A DNA stretch of 64,000 nucleotides from Lactiplantibacillus mudanjiangensis (GCF_005405385.1 NZ_BJDY01000004.1:310001-374000), one strand, 5' to 3'. Numbered from the stretch's first letter, positions 52,212 to 61,307 are shown. Notes: generated from the sequence alone by a model not told the origin. A program made the numbers and translations.

Positions 52212-52982
52212 ATGATGAGAAAGAGTGTTTTAACTGGGTTGGCCATGGTCGGCCTAGTCGGATTATTAAGTGGGTGTGCGACTTCCGATGCTAGCAGTAA
52301 GGCTAGTTCATCGAGTAGCGCCCAAACGACCAAGACGGTTAGCAAGCGGCAGAAATTGATTAATGCCTTGCCCAAAGGTGTTAAAAGTACTGATGCAGAT
52401 TTAATTGTGGTCAATAAGTGGCATAAGCACAATGAATTGAGTTTCAGCAAATCCACGGTAAGCGGCATTACTGTGCGATCTTCGATTGTTAAGCCGTTGA
52501 CCGCATTTTTAAATGGAGCAACGAAGGCCGGTTATCCGGCGACTTTGGTTTCAGGTTATCGATCAGTACAGTATCAAAAAGAAGTTTGGGCTGAATCGAT
52601 TGAAACTTACGAAGGCCAGGGTAAGACTGAGAAGCAAGCTTTAAAGCTAACTAAAGAATATGTTGCAGTTCCGCGTGGGAGTGAACATCAAACGGGATTA
52701 GCAGCGGATATTATGAATACGACATGGTTTGATGCTCACAACAGCCAGTTATTGTCGTCGTCAGATAAAGCTAAAGGTCAACAATGGTTGATCAAACATG
52801 CCCCAGATTATGGGTTTGTTTTACGCTTTACGAAGACCGGTACTAAGTCAACAGGGATTGATTATGAATCATGGCATTTCCGGTATGTTGGTAAAAAGAG
52901 TGCGGCCTTTATGACGAAACACAACTTAACGTTGGAACAATACGTTTCCTTATTAAAGTCACGTGAGGCGGCTAAAAAGTAA
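52212..52982 (+). CDS. VanY-type D-alanyl-D-alanine carboxypeptidase lipoprotein
   Basis: A 256-aa wall enzyme, lipobox LLSGC with C22 as lipid site, Ser-rich linker to about 40, then an M15B domain. Zinc ligands are in SEHQTGLAADIM and SWHFRYVG (E/H), and SGYRSVQYQKEVW is the family's substrate Arg block. It trims the terminal D-Ala from pentapeptides. A TGTTACAAAATA motif 95 bp upstream resembles the motif before the LysM gene. Start chosen at ATG 52212. Confidence 0.9.
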   Translation: MMRKSVLTGLAMVGLVGLLSGCATSDASSKASSSSSAQTTKTVSKRQKLINALPKGVKSTDADLIVVNKWHKHNELSFSKSTVSGITVRSSIVKPLTAFLNGATKAGYPATLVSGYRSVQYQKEVWAESIETYEGQGKTEKQALKLTKEYVAVPRGSEHQTGLAADIMNTTWFDAHNSQLLSSSDKAKGQQWLIKHAPDYGFVLRFTKTGTKSTGIDYESWHFRYVGKKSAAFMTKHNLTLEQYVSLLKSREAAKK

Positions 52983-52996
52983 TTTTTAACCAGATA

Positions 52997-53025
52997 TTGC
53001 ATTTTAGCTGGTGGGTGCGTACAAT
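52997..53025 (+). promoter_or_regulatory. Promoter of the deoxynucleoside kinase gene
   Basis: TTGCAT, 17-bp spacer, TACAAT. Confidence 0.75.
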
Positions 53026-53084
53026 ATGTAGTGTTGCTTTAATAATACCGTTGAAATATGTACGTTTAAAAGGAGAGAACCCCC

Positions 53085-53720
53085 ATGCTTGTAATGTCAG
53101 GAACAATTGGTGCTGGTAAAACGAGTTTGACCCATTTGGTTGCCGAACATTTTGGATCTCAAGCGTTTTATGAATCCGTCGATGACAATCCAATTTTGCC
53201 GTTATTTTATAAGGACCCTAAGAAATATGCTTTCTTACTCCAAATCTATTTCTTGAACAAACGACTTGATAGTATCAAGTCAACGTTTGGGAATGACTTA
53301 GACGTGTTAGACCGGTCGATCTTTGAAGATTCACTGTTATTCCATTTAAATGGTGATTTGGGTCGGGCTACGAGTACTGAAGTAGATATCTACGATTCTT
53401 TATTAACTAACATGATGCAAGAATTGCCTGAAGCTGAGCATCAAAAGAGTCCAGACTTACTAATCCATATCAACATCTCGTTTGACACGATGTTGCAACG
53501 GATTCAAAAGCGGGGCCGGTCATTTGAACAAATTGACCAAGATCCAGCGTTATATAAATACTATCAAACGTTAAATGATCGGTATACAGATTGGTATGCC
53601 AATTATGACCATAGTCCTAAGATGCAAATCGATGGCGATGAATTAGATTTCGTTGCTGATCCTGCAGCCCGGGCAACGGTTATTCAAATGATTGATGAAA
53701 AAGTAAAAAGTCTAGGCTAG
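53085..53720 (+). CDS. Deoxynucleoside kinase (dGK/dAK type)
   Basis: A 211-aa salvage kinase. P-loop GTIGAGKTS (residues 6-14), substrate ESVDDNP, catalytic DRSIFED, and lid RIQKRGRSFEQ. Lactobacilli use paired dAK/dGK genes; only one is here. AAAGGAGAG lies before ATG. The serS T-box follows with its own promoter. Confidence 0.92.
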   Translation: MLVMSGTIGAGKTSLTHLVAEHFGSQAFYESVDDNPILPLFYKDPKKYAFLLQIYFLNKRLDSIKSTFGNDLDVLDRSIFEDSLLFHLNGDLGRATSTEVDIYDSLLTNMMQELPEAEHQKSPDLLIHINISFDTMLQRIQKRGRSFEQIDQDPALYKYYQTLNDRYTDWYANYDHSPKMQIDGDELDFVADPAARATVIQMIDEKVKSLG

Positions 53721-53749
53721 TTGCCTTTTGAGGGAACATGCCTTATAGT
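53721..53749 (+). promoter_or_regulatory. serS promoter
   Basis: TTGCCT, 17-bp spacer, TATAGT; it starts one base after the kinase stop. Confidence 0.7.
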
Positions 53750-53755
53750 TATAGC

Positions 53756-53972
53756 AGAATATAAAACACGGCGCGTTTCAAGTAGACAGTCAGAGAACCG
53801 GTGGTTGGTGTGAACCGGGTGTCGAAACTCCGACGCGACAATGTGGGCAGGTAATACTGCACGGCCGAGCCGTTATCCGTTTTAAGGGTGGGATTTTTAT
53901 AATCCTGAACTTGGGTGGTACCGCGAATCACAGTCTCTTCGTCCCAATTATGGGAGGAGAGACTGTTTTTTT
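53756..53972 (+). ncRNA. T-box leader of serS
   Basis: T-box core TGGGTGGTACCGCG at 53912-53925. The terminator ACAGTCTCTTC..GGAGAGACTGT and T-run lie at 53930-53972. A specifier candidate is TCC (Ser) at 53829-53831, in ACTCCGACG. Uncharged tRNA-Ser should stabilise the antiterminator and raise serS. Confidence 0.9.
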
Positions 53973-53996
53973 GACCAAATTCAAGGAGGAATCCAC

Positions 53997-55274
53997 ATGT
54001 TAGATGTTAAAATGATTCGGCAACAACCAGATTTTGTAAAAGAACAATTGGGTCATCGTGGGGTCGCTGCGGAACAAATCGATGATTTAATCAAGGCCGA
54101 TGCTGATCGTCGTGACTTGATCTTAAAGAGTGAACAATTAAAATCAACCCGGAACCAAGTTTCAGGTGAAATTTCACAGTTGAAACGTAACAAGGAAGAT
54201 GCCAGTGCTCAAATTGCTGAAATGCAAAAGGTCAGTGCTGAAATCAAGCAATTGGATGAAGATCGGCGTAAAGCTGATGCGCAAGTGCAAGATTTAGCGG
54301 CACATCTACCAAATATGCCACATCCAGATGTTCCGGTTAGTTTGAAAGAAGAAGACGCAGTTGAATTGCGTCGGATCGGGACACCTCGTGAATTCGATTT
54401 TGAACCAAAAGCTCACTGGGAACTTGGCGAAGACTTAGGTATCTTAGATTTTGAACGTGGTGCCAAGGTTTCTGGTAGTCGCTTCTTATACTATGTCGGT
54501 GATGGGGCCAAGTTAGAACGAGCCGTCTACAACTTCTTCTTGGATCAACATGAAGCAGAAGGCTACACTGAAGTCTTACCGCCATACATGGTAACTGATG
54601 AATCAATGTACGGTACGGGCCAATTTCCTAAGTTTAAAGACGATGCATTCCGCATTAAGACGCAAGATTTAAGCTTAATTCCAACGGCTGAAGTGCCATT
54701 GGTCAACTATTATCGTGATGAAGTCATTCCCGCTGAAAAATTACCTGTTTACTTCACTGCACTAAGTCCAGCTTTCCGGGAAGAAGCCGGGAGTGCTGGT
54801 CGTGATACTAAAGGGTTAATTCGTTTACATCAATTTAATAAGGTTGAAATGGTTAAGTTCACGAAACCCGAAGACTCATGGGATGAACTTGAAAAGCTAA
54901 CCAACAATGCGGAATCATTATTGAAGAAGCTTGGATTGGCTTACCATGTCATTACCTTAACCACTGGTGATATGAGTTTTACCGCGGCGATGACGCATGA
55001 CTTGGAAGTTTGGTTCCCAGAACAAAACAAGTACCGTGAAATTTCAAGTTGTTCAAACTGTACTGATTTCCAAGCACGACGGGCCCATATCCAATATCGT
55101 GATGACGATGGCAAGTTACAATTCGTCCACACGTTAAATGGGAGTGGCTTAGCTGTTGGTCGGACGGTTGCCGCAATTATGGAAAACTACCAAAACGCTG
55201 ATGGCAGCATTACGATTCCAGATGTCTTAGTGCCATACATGCACGGCAAGACTAAAATTGAAAAACAAGCTTAA
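53997..55274 (+). CDS. serS: Seryl-tRNA synthetase
   Basis: A 425-aa class II synthetase. Long N-terminal coiled-coil tRNA arm (about 25-110), motif 2 ([15 protein letters not shown]), motif 3 ([18 protein letters not shown]). It charges tRNA-Ser; the T-box leader senses the same tRNA. AAGGAGG lies before ATG. Confidence 0.97.
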   Translation: MLDVKMIRQQPDFVKEQLGHRGVAAEQIDDLIKADADRRDLILKSEQLKSTRNQVSGEISQLKRNKEDASAQIAEMQKVSAEIKQLDEDRRKADAQVQDLAAHLPNMPHPDVPVSLKEEDAVELRRIGTPREFDFEPKAHWELGEDLGILDFERGAKVSGSRFLYYVGDGAKLERAVYNFFLDQHEAEGYTEVLPPYMVTDESMYGTGQFPKFKDDAFRIKTQDLSLIPTAEVPLVNYYRDEVIPAEKLPVYFTALSPAFREEAGSAGRDTKGLIRLHQFNKVEMVKFTKPEDSWDELEKLTNNAESLLKKLGLAYHVITLTTGDMSFTAAMTHDLEVWFPEQNKYREISSCSNCTDFQARRAHIQYRDDDGKLQFVHTLNGSGLAVGRTVAAIMENYQNADGSITIPDVLVPYMHGKTKIEKQA

Positions 55275-55290
55275 TTCTAAATTAGGTATG

Positions 55291-55323
55291 AAGGCGTTAG
55301 TCAGCGATGGCTAACGCCTTTTC
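55291..55323 (+). terminator. serS terminator
   Basis: AAGGCGTTAG and CTAACGCCTT around a ten-base loop, then T. Confidence 0.88.
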
Positions 55324-55339
55324 TGTTGGTTGCGCGTAA

Positions 55340-55440
55340 AATAGCCACCGAAGTCGGCCATCACTGACTTCGGTTAGTTTGTGGATACAAATTGTTCTAG
55401 CGATATAGCCGCAGAGAGTGAGGCCAGGGTGAGAACTGGT
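55340..55440 (-). repeat. Folded intergenic repeat, copy J (remnant)
   Basis: CGGCCATCACTGACTTCGGTTA..ATAGCCGCAGAGAGTGAGGCCA corresponds to the middle of an inverted copy (linker and neighbouring arms); both outer parts are missing. It is degraded and only recognised by comparison with C, G and H. Confidence 0.6.
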
Positions 55441-55655
55441 GATTAATGATAGGATATGAGTATAATTGCATATCTTAATCAATCGACTAACTAGTCGTCA
55501 GTGCGTGGATTTAGTGGGTAATAGGAAACACAAGTAAGGATTAATGGCTAATTTAATCGGCGGTGATGCAAAGACTAGAATGCTGTCAAATCAGGCATTG
55601 ATTACTGTTACAATGAAAGTATCTGAATTAATTCAACTTTTTTTCAAAAAAAGGT
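55441..55655. other. Intergenic spacer between copy J and the tRNA promoters
   Basis: No gene is seen. There are small palindromes (CGACTA-AC-TAGTCG at 55484-55497; GATATG..CATATC nearby). Confidence 0.5.
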
Positions 55656-55683
55656 TTGCTTAATGCGATTCCAGTGCTATAAT
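55656..55683 (+). promoter_or_regulatory. Upstream tRNA-cluster promoter
   Basis: TTGCTT, 16-bp spacer, TATAAT, with an extended TGC before -10. Confidence 0.7.
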
Positions 55684-55754
55684 ATTTCTTGTCGGAAAAA
55701 TAGACGATTTCATTCATTGAAAAAGAATATTTATCCAAAAAAATTAAAAATATG

Positions 55755-55783
55755 TTGACAATTATTCATCACCATGATAAAGT
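55755..55783 (+). promoter_or_regulatory. Downstream tRNA-cluster promoter
   Basis: TTGACA, 17-bp spacer, TAAAGT. With the upstream one it gives a tandem pair. Confidence 0.75.
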
Positions 55784-55851
55784 TAAATAGTTGTCAAAAG
55801 GCATAACGAGTAAGGCTGTTAGCGACAACAGGCATGCATGATTAAGATCAT

Positions 55852-55933
55852 GCGGGTGTGGCGGAACTGGCAGACGCGCTAGATTTAGGTTCTAGTGTCT
55901 TACGACGTGGGGGTTCGAGTCCCTTCACCCGCA
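55852..55933 (+). tRNA. tRNA-Leu (TAG)
   Basis: GCGGGTG acceptor arm with its complement, long variable arm, TTCGAGT loop; anticodon loop TTTAGGT gives TAG. No CCA is encoded. Confidence 0.97.
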
Positions 55934-55940
55934 CTTACAT

Positions 55941-56013
55941 GCCGACTTAGCTCAGTTGGCAGAGCATCTCACTAGTAATGAGGAGGTCGGAGGTTCGAAT
56001 CCTCTAGTCGGCA
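55941..56013 (+). tRNA. tRNA-Thr (AGT)
   Basis: Cloverleaf complete; anticodon loop CTAGTAA gives AGT, expected to be read as IGU after deamination. Confidence 0.93.
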
Positions 56014-56035
56014 TTTACAATTGAATAATACATTT

Positions 56036-56107
56036 GCGGAAGTAGTTCAGTGGTAGAACATCACCTTGCCATGGTGGGGGTCGCGGGTTCGAATCCCGTC
56101 TTCCGCT
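56036..56107 (+). tRNA. tRNA-Gly (GCC)
   Basis: Acceptor GCGGAAG/CTTCCGC with U at 73; anticodon loop TTGCCAT. Confidence 0.97.
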
Positions 56108-56115
56108 TTTAATTT

Positions 56116-56201
56116 GCCGGGGTGGCGGAATTGGCAGACGCACAGGACTTAAAATCCTGCGGTTAGTGATAACCGTACCGGTTCGATCCCGGTCCTCGGC
56201 A
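56116..56201 (+). tRNA. tRNA-Leu (TAA)
   Basis: Acceptor GCCGGGG/CCTCGGC, long variable arm, anticodon loop CTTAAAA. Confidence 0.97.
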
Positions 56202-56210
56202 TTTTAATTT

Positions 56211-56284
56211 GCACCCATAGCGCAACTGGATAGAGTGTCTGACTACGAATCAGAAGGTTGTAGGTTCGACTCCTACTGGGTGCA
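56211..56284 (+). tRNA. tRNA-Arg (ACG)
   Basis: Acceptor GCACCCA/TGGGTGC, anticodon loop CTACGAA. Confidence 0.97.
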
Positions 56285-56292
56285 TTAAGTAT

Positions 56293-56366
56293 CGGGAAAT
56301 AGCTCAGCTTGGTAGAGCACCTGGTTTGGGACCAGGGGGTCGCAGGTTCGAATCCTGTTTTCCCGA
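56293..56366 (+). tRNA. tRNA-Pro (TGG)
   Basis: Acceptor CGGGAAA/TTTCCCG, anticodon loop TTTGGGA. Confidence 0.97.
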
Positions 56367-56378
56367 TCGATTACGAAC

Positions 56379-56406
56379 AGTCTTAGTTATTATAACTAGG
56401 GCTTTT
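56379..56406 (+). terminator. Terminator after the six-tRNA group
   Basis: AGTTAT and ATAACT around a weak stem, then GCTTTTT. It separates the last tRNA from the first six. Confidence 0.65.
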
Positions 56407-56421
56407 TGTTTAAATTTTTAA

Positions 56422-56495
56422 CGGGAAGTAGCTCAGCTTGGTAGAGCACTACGTTCGGGACGTAGGGGTCGCAGGTTCAAATCCTGTTTTCCCGA
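56422..56495 (+). tRNA. tRNA-Pro (CGG)
   Basis: Very similar to the previous tRNA-Pro but with anticodon loop TTCGGGA (CGG); its acceptor has one G-T pair. It probably arose by duplication. No clear promoter of its own is seen. Confidence 0.95.
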
Positions 56496-56512
56496 TCGAT
56501 AGTAACCGTTGA

Positions 56513-56538
56513 CGCGATCATTGTGATCGCGTTTTTTT
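56513..56538 (+). terminator. Terminator of the tRNA cluster
   Basis: CGCGATCA and TGATCGCG around a three-base loop, then seven T. Confidence 0.92.
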
Positions 56539-56552
56539 GTGCCGTTTGCTAA

Positions 56553-56652
56553 GTGGCCGATAAAATTAACTCGAATAAAGTCAGCCAATAAGCCATTGCT
56601 TGGTTCAATCAATTGAAAGCCAGCTATGAGCGTGCTATGCTGGAACAACCGT
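56553..56652 (+). other. Possible coding remnant before ctsR
   Basis: One frame reads VADKINSNKVSQ, a stop, then AIAWFNQLKASYERAMLEQP and a stop. The second part looks protein-like but there is no start or ribosome site. It may be the end of a decayed gene. Low confidence. Confidence 0.25.
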
Positions 56653-56690
56653 AAGGAAGCGGGTTATCGCTAGTCCTTGGGTGAAATTCT

Positions 56691-56738
56691 TTGCATTTTC
56701 GAATTATCCTCGTATAATGAAAGTCAATATTAGTCAAA
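56691..56738 (+). promoter_or_regulatory. ctsR-clpC promoter with CtsR operator
   Basis: TTGCAT (56691), 16-bp spacer, TATAAT (56713-56718). A tandem heptad AGTCAAT-ATT-AGTCAAA at 56722-56738 matches the CtsR box (RGTCAAA-N3-RGTCAAA) with one difference, so the repressor should sit just after the -10. Confidence 0.85.
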
Positions 56739-56760
56739 GATAATGTAAAGGGTGATACAG

Positions 56761-57228
56761 ATGCAAAGTCAAAATATCTCCGATATCATCGAAAAATATT
56801 TAAAAAGTATTTTGGCGGACGCTGAACACGTTGAAATTCGTCGTTCTGAAATTGCGGATCTCTTCAATGTGGTGCCTTCCCAAATTAACTATGTGATTAA
56901 AACCCGGTTTACCATTCAAAATGGTTACTTAGTTGAAAGTAAACGTGGCGGTGGGGGTTATATTCGGATTGAAAAAGTTAATTTGCTAGATGACGCTGAC
57001 GTGCTGGACACCCTCATTCAAGTGATTGGGGATGCCATTACCCAGCGGGATGCTTACGCCGTTGTTCAGAGTCTTTATGAAGATGGAGTGTTAAACCGTC
57101 GAGAAGCACAATTAATTTTAGTTGCTACGGATCGAAATACCCTCGGGGTCGACGATCATGATTTAGAAAACAGCTTGCGCGCGCGAATCATTGTTGGCAT
57201 TTTAAATCATTTACGCTACGAAAGCTAA
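56761..57228 (+). CDS. ctsR: Class III heat-shock repressor CtsR
   Basis: A 155-aa repressor of clp genes. The winged helix (HVEIRRSEIADLFNVVPSQINYVIKTRFT) and the glycine-rich wing RGGGGYIRI, the heat-sensing loop, are present. ATG 56761 is nine bases after AAAGGG; GTG 56752 overlaps that site. It is followed by clpC in the usual order, though mcsA and mcsB are absent, as usual in lactobacilli. Confidence 0.95.
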   Translation: MQSQNISDIIEKYLKSILADAEHVEIRRSEIADLFNVVPSQINYVIKTRFTIQNGYLVESKRGGGGYIRIEKVNLLDDADVLDTLIQVIGDAITQRDAYAVVQSLYEDGVLNRREAQLILVATDRNTLGVDDHDLENSLRARIIVGILNHLRYES

Positions 57229-57247
57229 AGAAAGCGAGGAATCGCAC

Positions 57248-59755
57248 ATGGATAACTTATTTACCCCGAGTGCCAAAAGTGTCTTAGTTTTGGCCCAAGA
57301 GCAGGCCAAGTACTTTAAACATCAAGCAGTTGGCACGGAACATTTATTATTAGCCCTCGCCATTGAGAAAAATGGGATTGCCAATAAGGTTTTACAGCAA
57401 TACGCCGTGACTGAAGACGATATTCGCGAAGAAATCGAACGATTTACTGGTTATGGGACGTTGAGTAATGTTGGCAAGGATACGTATTTGCCATATTCAC
57501 CAAAGGCCAAAGAAATTTTATCAATCGCGGGTGATGAAGCCAAACGGTTAGGTGCTAACAAGATTGGTACTGAACATTTATTATTGGCAATGCTATCTGA
57601 TGAAAGCATTTTGTCCTCGCGGATTTTAATGAATTTAAACTTAGATTTGGGTCAAACTCGCAAAGTGGTTTTACGTAAACTTGGGGTGAGTGACGCGATG
57701 AATAAACGCAATAAAGGCACGCAACCAAATCGGGCTAAATCTGCTGAAGGCACGCCAACGCTAGATTCATTGGCGCGGGATTTGACGCAACTAGCCAGTG
57801 AAAAAGCAATGGATCCAGTGGTTGGTCGTTCTAAAGAAGTGAAACGGGTCATTCAGATCTTGTCACGTCGGACGAAGAACAATCCTGTCTTGATCGGTGA
57901 ACCAGGTGTCGGTAAAACGGCGATTGCTGAAGGGCTTGCCCAAAAGATTGTTGCCGGTGATGTGCCAAGCGATATGGCCGACAAACGTTTGATGATGTTA
58001 GATATGGGATCATTAGTTGCTGGGACCAAGTATCGTGGTGAATTCGAAGATCGTTTGAAGAAAGTGATCGATGAAATTTACAATGATGGTCATGTCATTC
58101 TCTTTATTGATGAATTGCATACGTTGATTGGTGCCGGTGGTGCTGAAGGGGCGATTGATGCGTCAAACATCTTGAAGCCAGCTTTAGCCCGTGGTGAACT
58201 CCAAACCATTGGGGCAACCACGTTAAATGAGTACCAAAAGTATATTGAATCTGACGCAGCTTTAGAACGACGCTTTGCGACGGTAATGGTTGAAGAACCA
58301 ACGCCAGATGAAGCGGTAGAAATTTTAACTGGTTTACGGCCTCGTTATGAAGCACATCATCATGTGACGATTACTGACGAAGCAGTTGAACAGGCGGTAA
58401 TCTTGTCGAATCGCTACATTAGTGATCGATTCTTACCAGATAAAGCCATTGATTTAATGGATGAAGCGGGTGCTAAGGTTCGTATTGATCAAATGGATCA
58501 ACCTAACAAGTTGTCTAAGAATATGGACAAGTTAGCAACGTTACGCCAGGAAAAAGAAACGGCGATTGAAGATCAAGATTTCGAACAGGCGGCTGAAATT
58601 CGTCAACAAGAAATGCGTTTGAAGCAACGTTTAGATAAGTTGCAAGCTGCACATGATGCCGAAGCTGAAGCGGGCGATGCGCCACAATACAGTTTACAGG
58701 TGACGGGCGAAGATATTGCCCAAGTCGTGGCTGAATGGACGGGTGTGCCACTAACCCAGTTACAAAAATCTGAAAGTGATCGCTTAGTGAACTTAGAAAA
58801 GATTTTACATGAACGGGTTGTTGGTCAACCTGAAGCCGTTTCGGCGGTTTCACGGGCGATTCGACGGGCGCGTAGTGGCTTGAAAGATCCAAGTCGGCCA
58901 ATCGGGTCATTCATGTTCCTTGGCCCAACTGGGGTCGGGAAGACTGAATTAGCTAAGGCGTTAGCTGAAGCGATGTTTGGGTCTGAAGACAACATGATTC
59001 GGATTGATATGTCTGAATACATGGAACGCTACTCAACGAGTCGCTTGATCGGATCGGCACCTGGTTATGTTGGTTACGACGAAGGTGGCCAATTGACTGA
59101 AAAGGTTCGGCAAAAACCTTACTCAGTCGTTCTCTTCGATGAAGTTGAAAAAGCGCATCCAGATGTCTTTAACATCTTGTTACAAGTCTTAGATGATGGT
59201 TACTTAACAGATTCCAAGGGTCGCAAAGTCGACTTCCGGAATACGATTTTAATCATGACGTCTAACCTGGGTGCAACGACCTTACGTGATGAAAAATCGG
59301 TTGGGTTCGGTGCTACTGATCAAGCAAACAATTACCAAGCTGTTTCGGCAACCATTCATGCGGAATTGCGTAAAGCGTTCCGTCCTGAATTCTTGAACCG
59401 AATTGATGAAACCATTGTCTTCCATTCATTAGATAAGGAAGAATTACATGCGATTGTCAAATTGATGGCGAAAGAAATTGTTGATCGGGTTGCTGAGCAA
59501 GGTATCAAGGTTAAGATTACACCGGCCGCCATTGATGTGGTTGCTAAAGCCGGTTTTGACCCTGAATATGGGGCACGACCAATCCGTCGAGCCTTGCAGA
59601 CAGAAGTTGAAGATCGCTTGAGCGAATCCTTGTTAACTGGTGAGATCAAAGTTGACGATCAAGTCACGATTGGTGCCAGCAAGGGTGTCATTACCATTAA
59701 TGTTAAGAATCAACCAGAAGCTTCGGATGGCCGTTCGACGGTTTCATCGAAGTAA
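57248..59755 (+). CDS. clpC: ClpC AAA+ ATPase
   Basis: An 835-aa unfoldase that feeds ClpP. Two Clp-N repeats (about 1-145), first Walker A GEPGVGKT near 217, UVR/M-domain about 430-465 ([21 protein letters not shown]), second Walker A GPTGVGKT near 559, and the ClpP-binding tripeptide VGF in KSVGFGA near 685. It is in the CtsR operon. GAGGAATCGC lies before ATG. A terminator follows and the repeat I starts 50 bp on. Confidence 0.97.
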   Translation: MDNLFTPSAKSVLVLAQEQAKYFKHQAVGTEHLLLALAIEKNGIANKVLQQYAVTEDDIREEIERFTGYGTLSNVGKDTYLPYSPKAKEILSIAGDEAKRLGANKIGTEHLLLAMLSDESILSSRILMNLNLDLGQTRKVVLRKLGVSDAMNKRNKGTQPNRAKSAEGTPTLDSLARDLTQLASEKAMDPVVGRSKEVKRVIQILSRRTKNNPVLIGEPGVGKTAIAEGLAQKIVAGDVPSDMADKRLMMLDMGSLVAGTKYRGEFEDRLKKVIDEIYNDGHVILFIDELHTLIGAGGAEGAIDASNILKPALARGELQTIGATTLNEYQKYIESDAALERRFATVMVEEPTPDEAVEILTGLRPRYEAHHHVTITDEAVEQAVILSNRYISDRFLPDKAIDLMDEAGAKVRIDQMDQPNKLSKNMDKLATLRQEKETAIEDQDFEQAAEIRQQEMRLKQRLDKLQAAHDAEAEAGDAPQYSLQVTGEDIAQVVAEWTGVPLTQLQKSESDRLVNLEKILHERVVGQPEAVSAVSRAIRRARSGLKDPSRPIGSFMFLGPTGVGKTELAKALAEAMFGSEDNMIRIDMSEYMERYSTSRLIGSAPGYVGYDEGGQLTEKVRQKPYSVVLFDEVEKAHPDVFNILLQVLDDGYLTDSKGRKVDFRNTILIMTSNLGATTLRDEKSVGFGATDQANNYQAVSATIHAELRKAFRPEFLNRIDETIVFHSLDKEELHAIVKLMAKEIVDRVAEQGIKVKITPAAIDVVAKAGFDPEYGARPIRRALQTEVEDRLSESLLTGEIKVDDQVTIGASKGVITINVKNQPEASDGRSTVSSK

Positions 59756-59766
59756 TTGAAATAACG

Positions 59767-59801
59767 AAGCACTTGGGGATGATCCTCAAGTGCTTTTTTT
59801 T
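59767..59801 (+). terminator. clpC terminator
   Basis: AGCACTTGGGGAT and ATCCTCAAGTGCT (one mismatch), then eight T. It lies just before copy I. Confidence 0.92.
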
Positions 59802-59806
59802 GTTAA

Positions 59807-60357
59807 AACCTAAAGGCTGAAAGCAACCTTTTTAGCAATAATCGTTGATATGATAAGCATCCATCGATCAAAACTAGTCATACTTGTCACCTACCGTTCG
59901 CCCACATTGAGCCGGAACGCTGTGGGCGGACCGGTTCAGCTAAAAAGCGGTCTGAACCGTCGTTTTGAGTCACTCAAATCGTGTCTCAAAAGCGCCGTTC
60001 TCTAAGCGATAAATCGCTAAGAGAACCCCACGGCTGGGCTCAATGTGTGCTCACTCTCGGTTATAATAGTGATTGCTAATTGATTAGTCTCTGCGATACA
60101 ACCGGAGCCAGTCAGTGATGGCGCCGGCCGTGAAAATATCGTTAGTCCGGGTGATTTCCCCGGACTTTATGATATGGACGACTTTTGAGACTAGCGGTTT
60201 GGGCTAGGCTTAAAAGCGAGGTGGCAGCCCGTACTTTGGCTGGAACCGGTCCCCACAGCCGGCAGAATCGCTGGCTGGCGTAGGTGACAAATTTAATCCA
60301 ACTTAAGTCAATGTAGGTAAGATTTCGACCACTATATTTAACTTTCAACCTTTAGTT
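59807..60357 (+). repeat. Folded intergenic repeat, copy I (full 551-bp form with terminal inverted repeats)
   Basis: Left end ACCTAAAGGCTGAAAG and right end CTTTCAACCTTTAGTT (60342-60357) match the terminal repeats of copy D with small changes. The core is 59884-60290. Flank segments on both sides are shared with D. The internal hairpin has GTT/AAC at its base. It lies between clpC and the TetR gene. Confidence 0.93.
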
Positions 60358-60445
60358 AAAACTATTTTGTAAGCGCTACTCGCGTTGCTGCGCTAAATGG
60401 TGTAAATTATAATTAGGAGCAGTATTATGGAAAGAAGATGATTTT

Positions 60446-61057
60446 ATGGCAACCCGTGCCGAACAACTAGCCAAGACGCATCAAGCTATTTTGGATGCCG
60501 CCCGCGAGTTATTTTTAAAGGGTGGGTATGCGGCAACCAGCACACGTGACATTGCTAAAGCCGTGGGGATTACGCAACCAGCTTTATATCATCACTTTGC
60601 CGATAAAGAAGTGATTTTTTTAGCCGTGATTACCACGGTCGGGGCAGAAATCAAAACCGGCATGCAAGAAATTTTGGCTGATCAAACATCATCGCCACTC
60701 GATCAATTAACGACGATTTCGATGCTGTTGACACATAAGCATCCCGCAGATATCTTTACGTTAATTCACACGAGTTTTAAGACGTTGTCGCCGGCCAATA
60801 TTCGTCAATTGGGTGGTGTCTTCATGCAAGACTATGTGCAACCGCTACAAGCCTTTTTTGCTCGGGCTGATTTACCGCTGCAACCGGGAGTGACGCCGGC
60901 GATGGCCGCAAACTTTTATTTGACGAGTTTGAGTCCTTTATTCAATCGGTTCCATCAAATTGGGGATCCACATGCCGATGAACGGGCGCAGGTGCAAACG
61001 TTATTGAAATTGATTTTATACGGGGTGGCGCAAGCCCCTACAACCACTGAAAATTAA
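60446..61057 (+). CDS. TetR-family regulator
   Basis: A 203-aa regulator. The TetR reading head AARELFLKGGYAATSTRDIAKAVGITQPALYHHFADKEVIF occupies residues about 17-60. The C-terminal ligand domain is divergent. It stands alone between clpC and rpoB. No efflux gene is adjacent, so the target is unknown. It has AGAAGATG upstream of ATG. Confidence 0.88.
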   Translation: MATRAEQLAKTHQAILDAARELFLKGGYAATSTRDIAKAVGITQPALYHHFADKEVIFLAVITTVGAEIKTGMQEILADQTSSPLDQLTTISMLLTHKHPADIFTLIHTSFKTLSPANIRQLGGVFMQDYVQPLQAFFARADLPLQPGVTPAMAANFYLTSLSPLFNRFHQIGDPHADERAQVQTLLKLILYGVAQAPTTTEN

Positions 61058-61068
61058 AAGGTTCATAG

Positions 61069-61097
61069 TTGACACGCCTGGCTGTATGTTGTATAGT
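61069..61097 (+). promoter_or_regulatory. rpoB promoter
   Basis: TTGACA, 17-bp spacer, TATAGT: near-consensus. Transcription should start near 61104, leaving a leader of about 205 bases. Confidence 0.85.
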
Positions 61098-61103
61098 ATA
61101 GCT

Positions 61104-61307
61104 TGTCTGTAACTGTGAACTCAAACAAATGCGCAATCTATTGTCTGCGCGATTTGTTAATATAAATCCAAAAATAGTCCAACTTAAATGACTATTTTTG
61201 GTTTTTTTATGCCTAAAATTCGGGTAAATGTGCATTTGTAATACAAATGTAATATTTAAATACCTGAATTTGGGGGAGTTCCAGAATAATAAGAAGGGGT
61301 GAACAAC
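61104..61307 (+). ncRNA. rpoB leader RNA with attenuator-like terminator
   Basis: First hairpin: CAAATGCGCA against TGCGCGATTTG (about 61125-61156). Second: CCAAAAATAGTC (61168-61179) and GACTATTTTTGG (61190-61201) followed by seven T, a textbook intrinsic terminator. Third: AAATTCGGGTA and TACCTGAATTT with an inner ATTTGT/ACAAAT. This fits the Lacto-rpoB leader motif described for Lactobacillales, though I cannot run the model. Confidence 0.8.

Noticed and set aside
55852-56495. rRNA operon next to the tRNA cluster
   Set aside because: No 16S, 23S or 5S sequence occurs on either side; the cluster has its own promoters.
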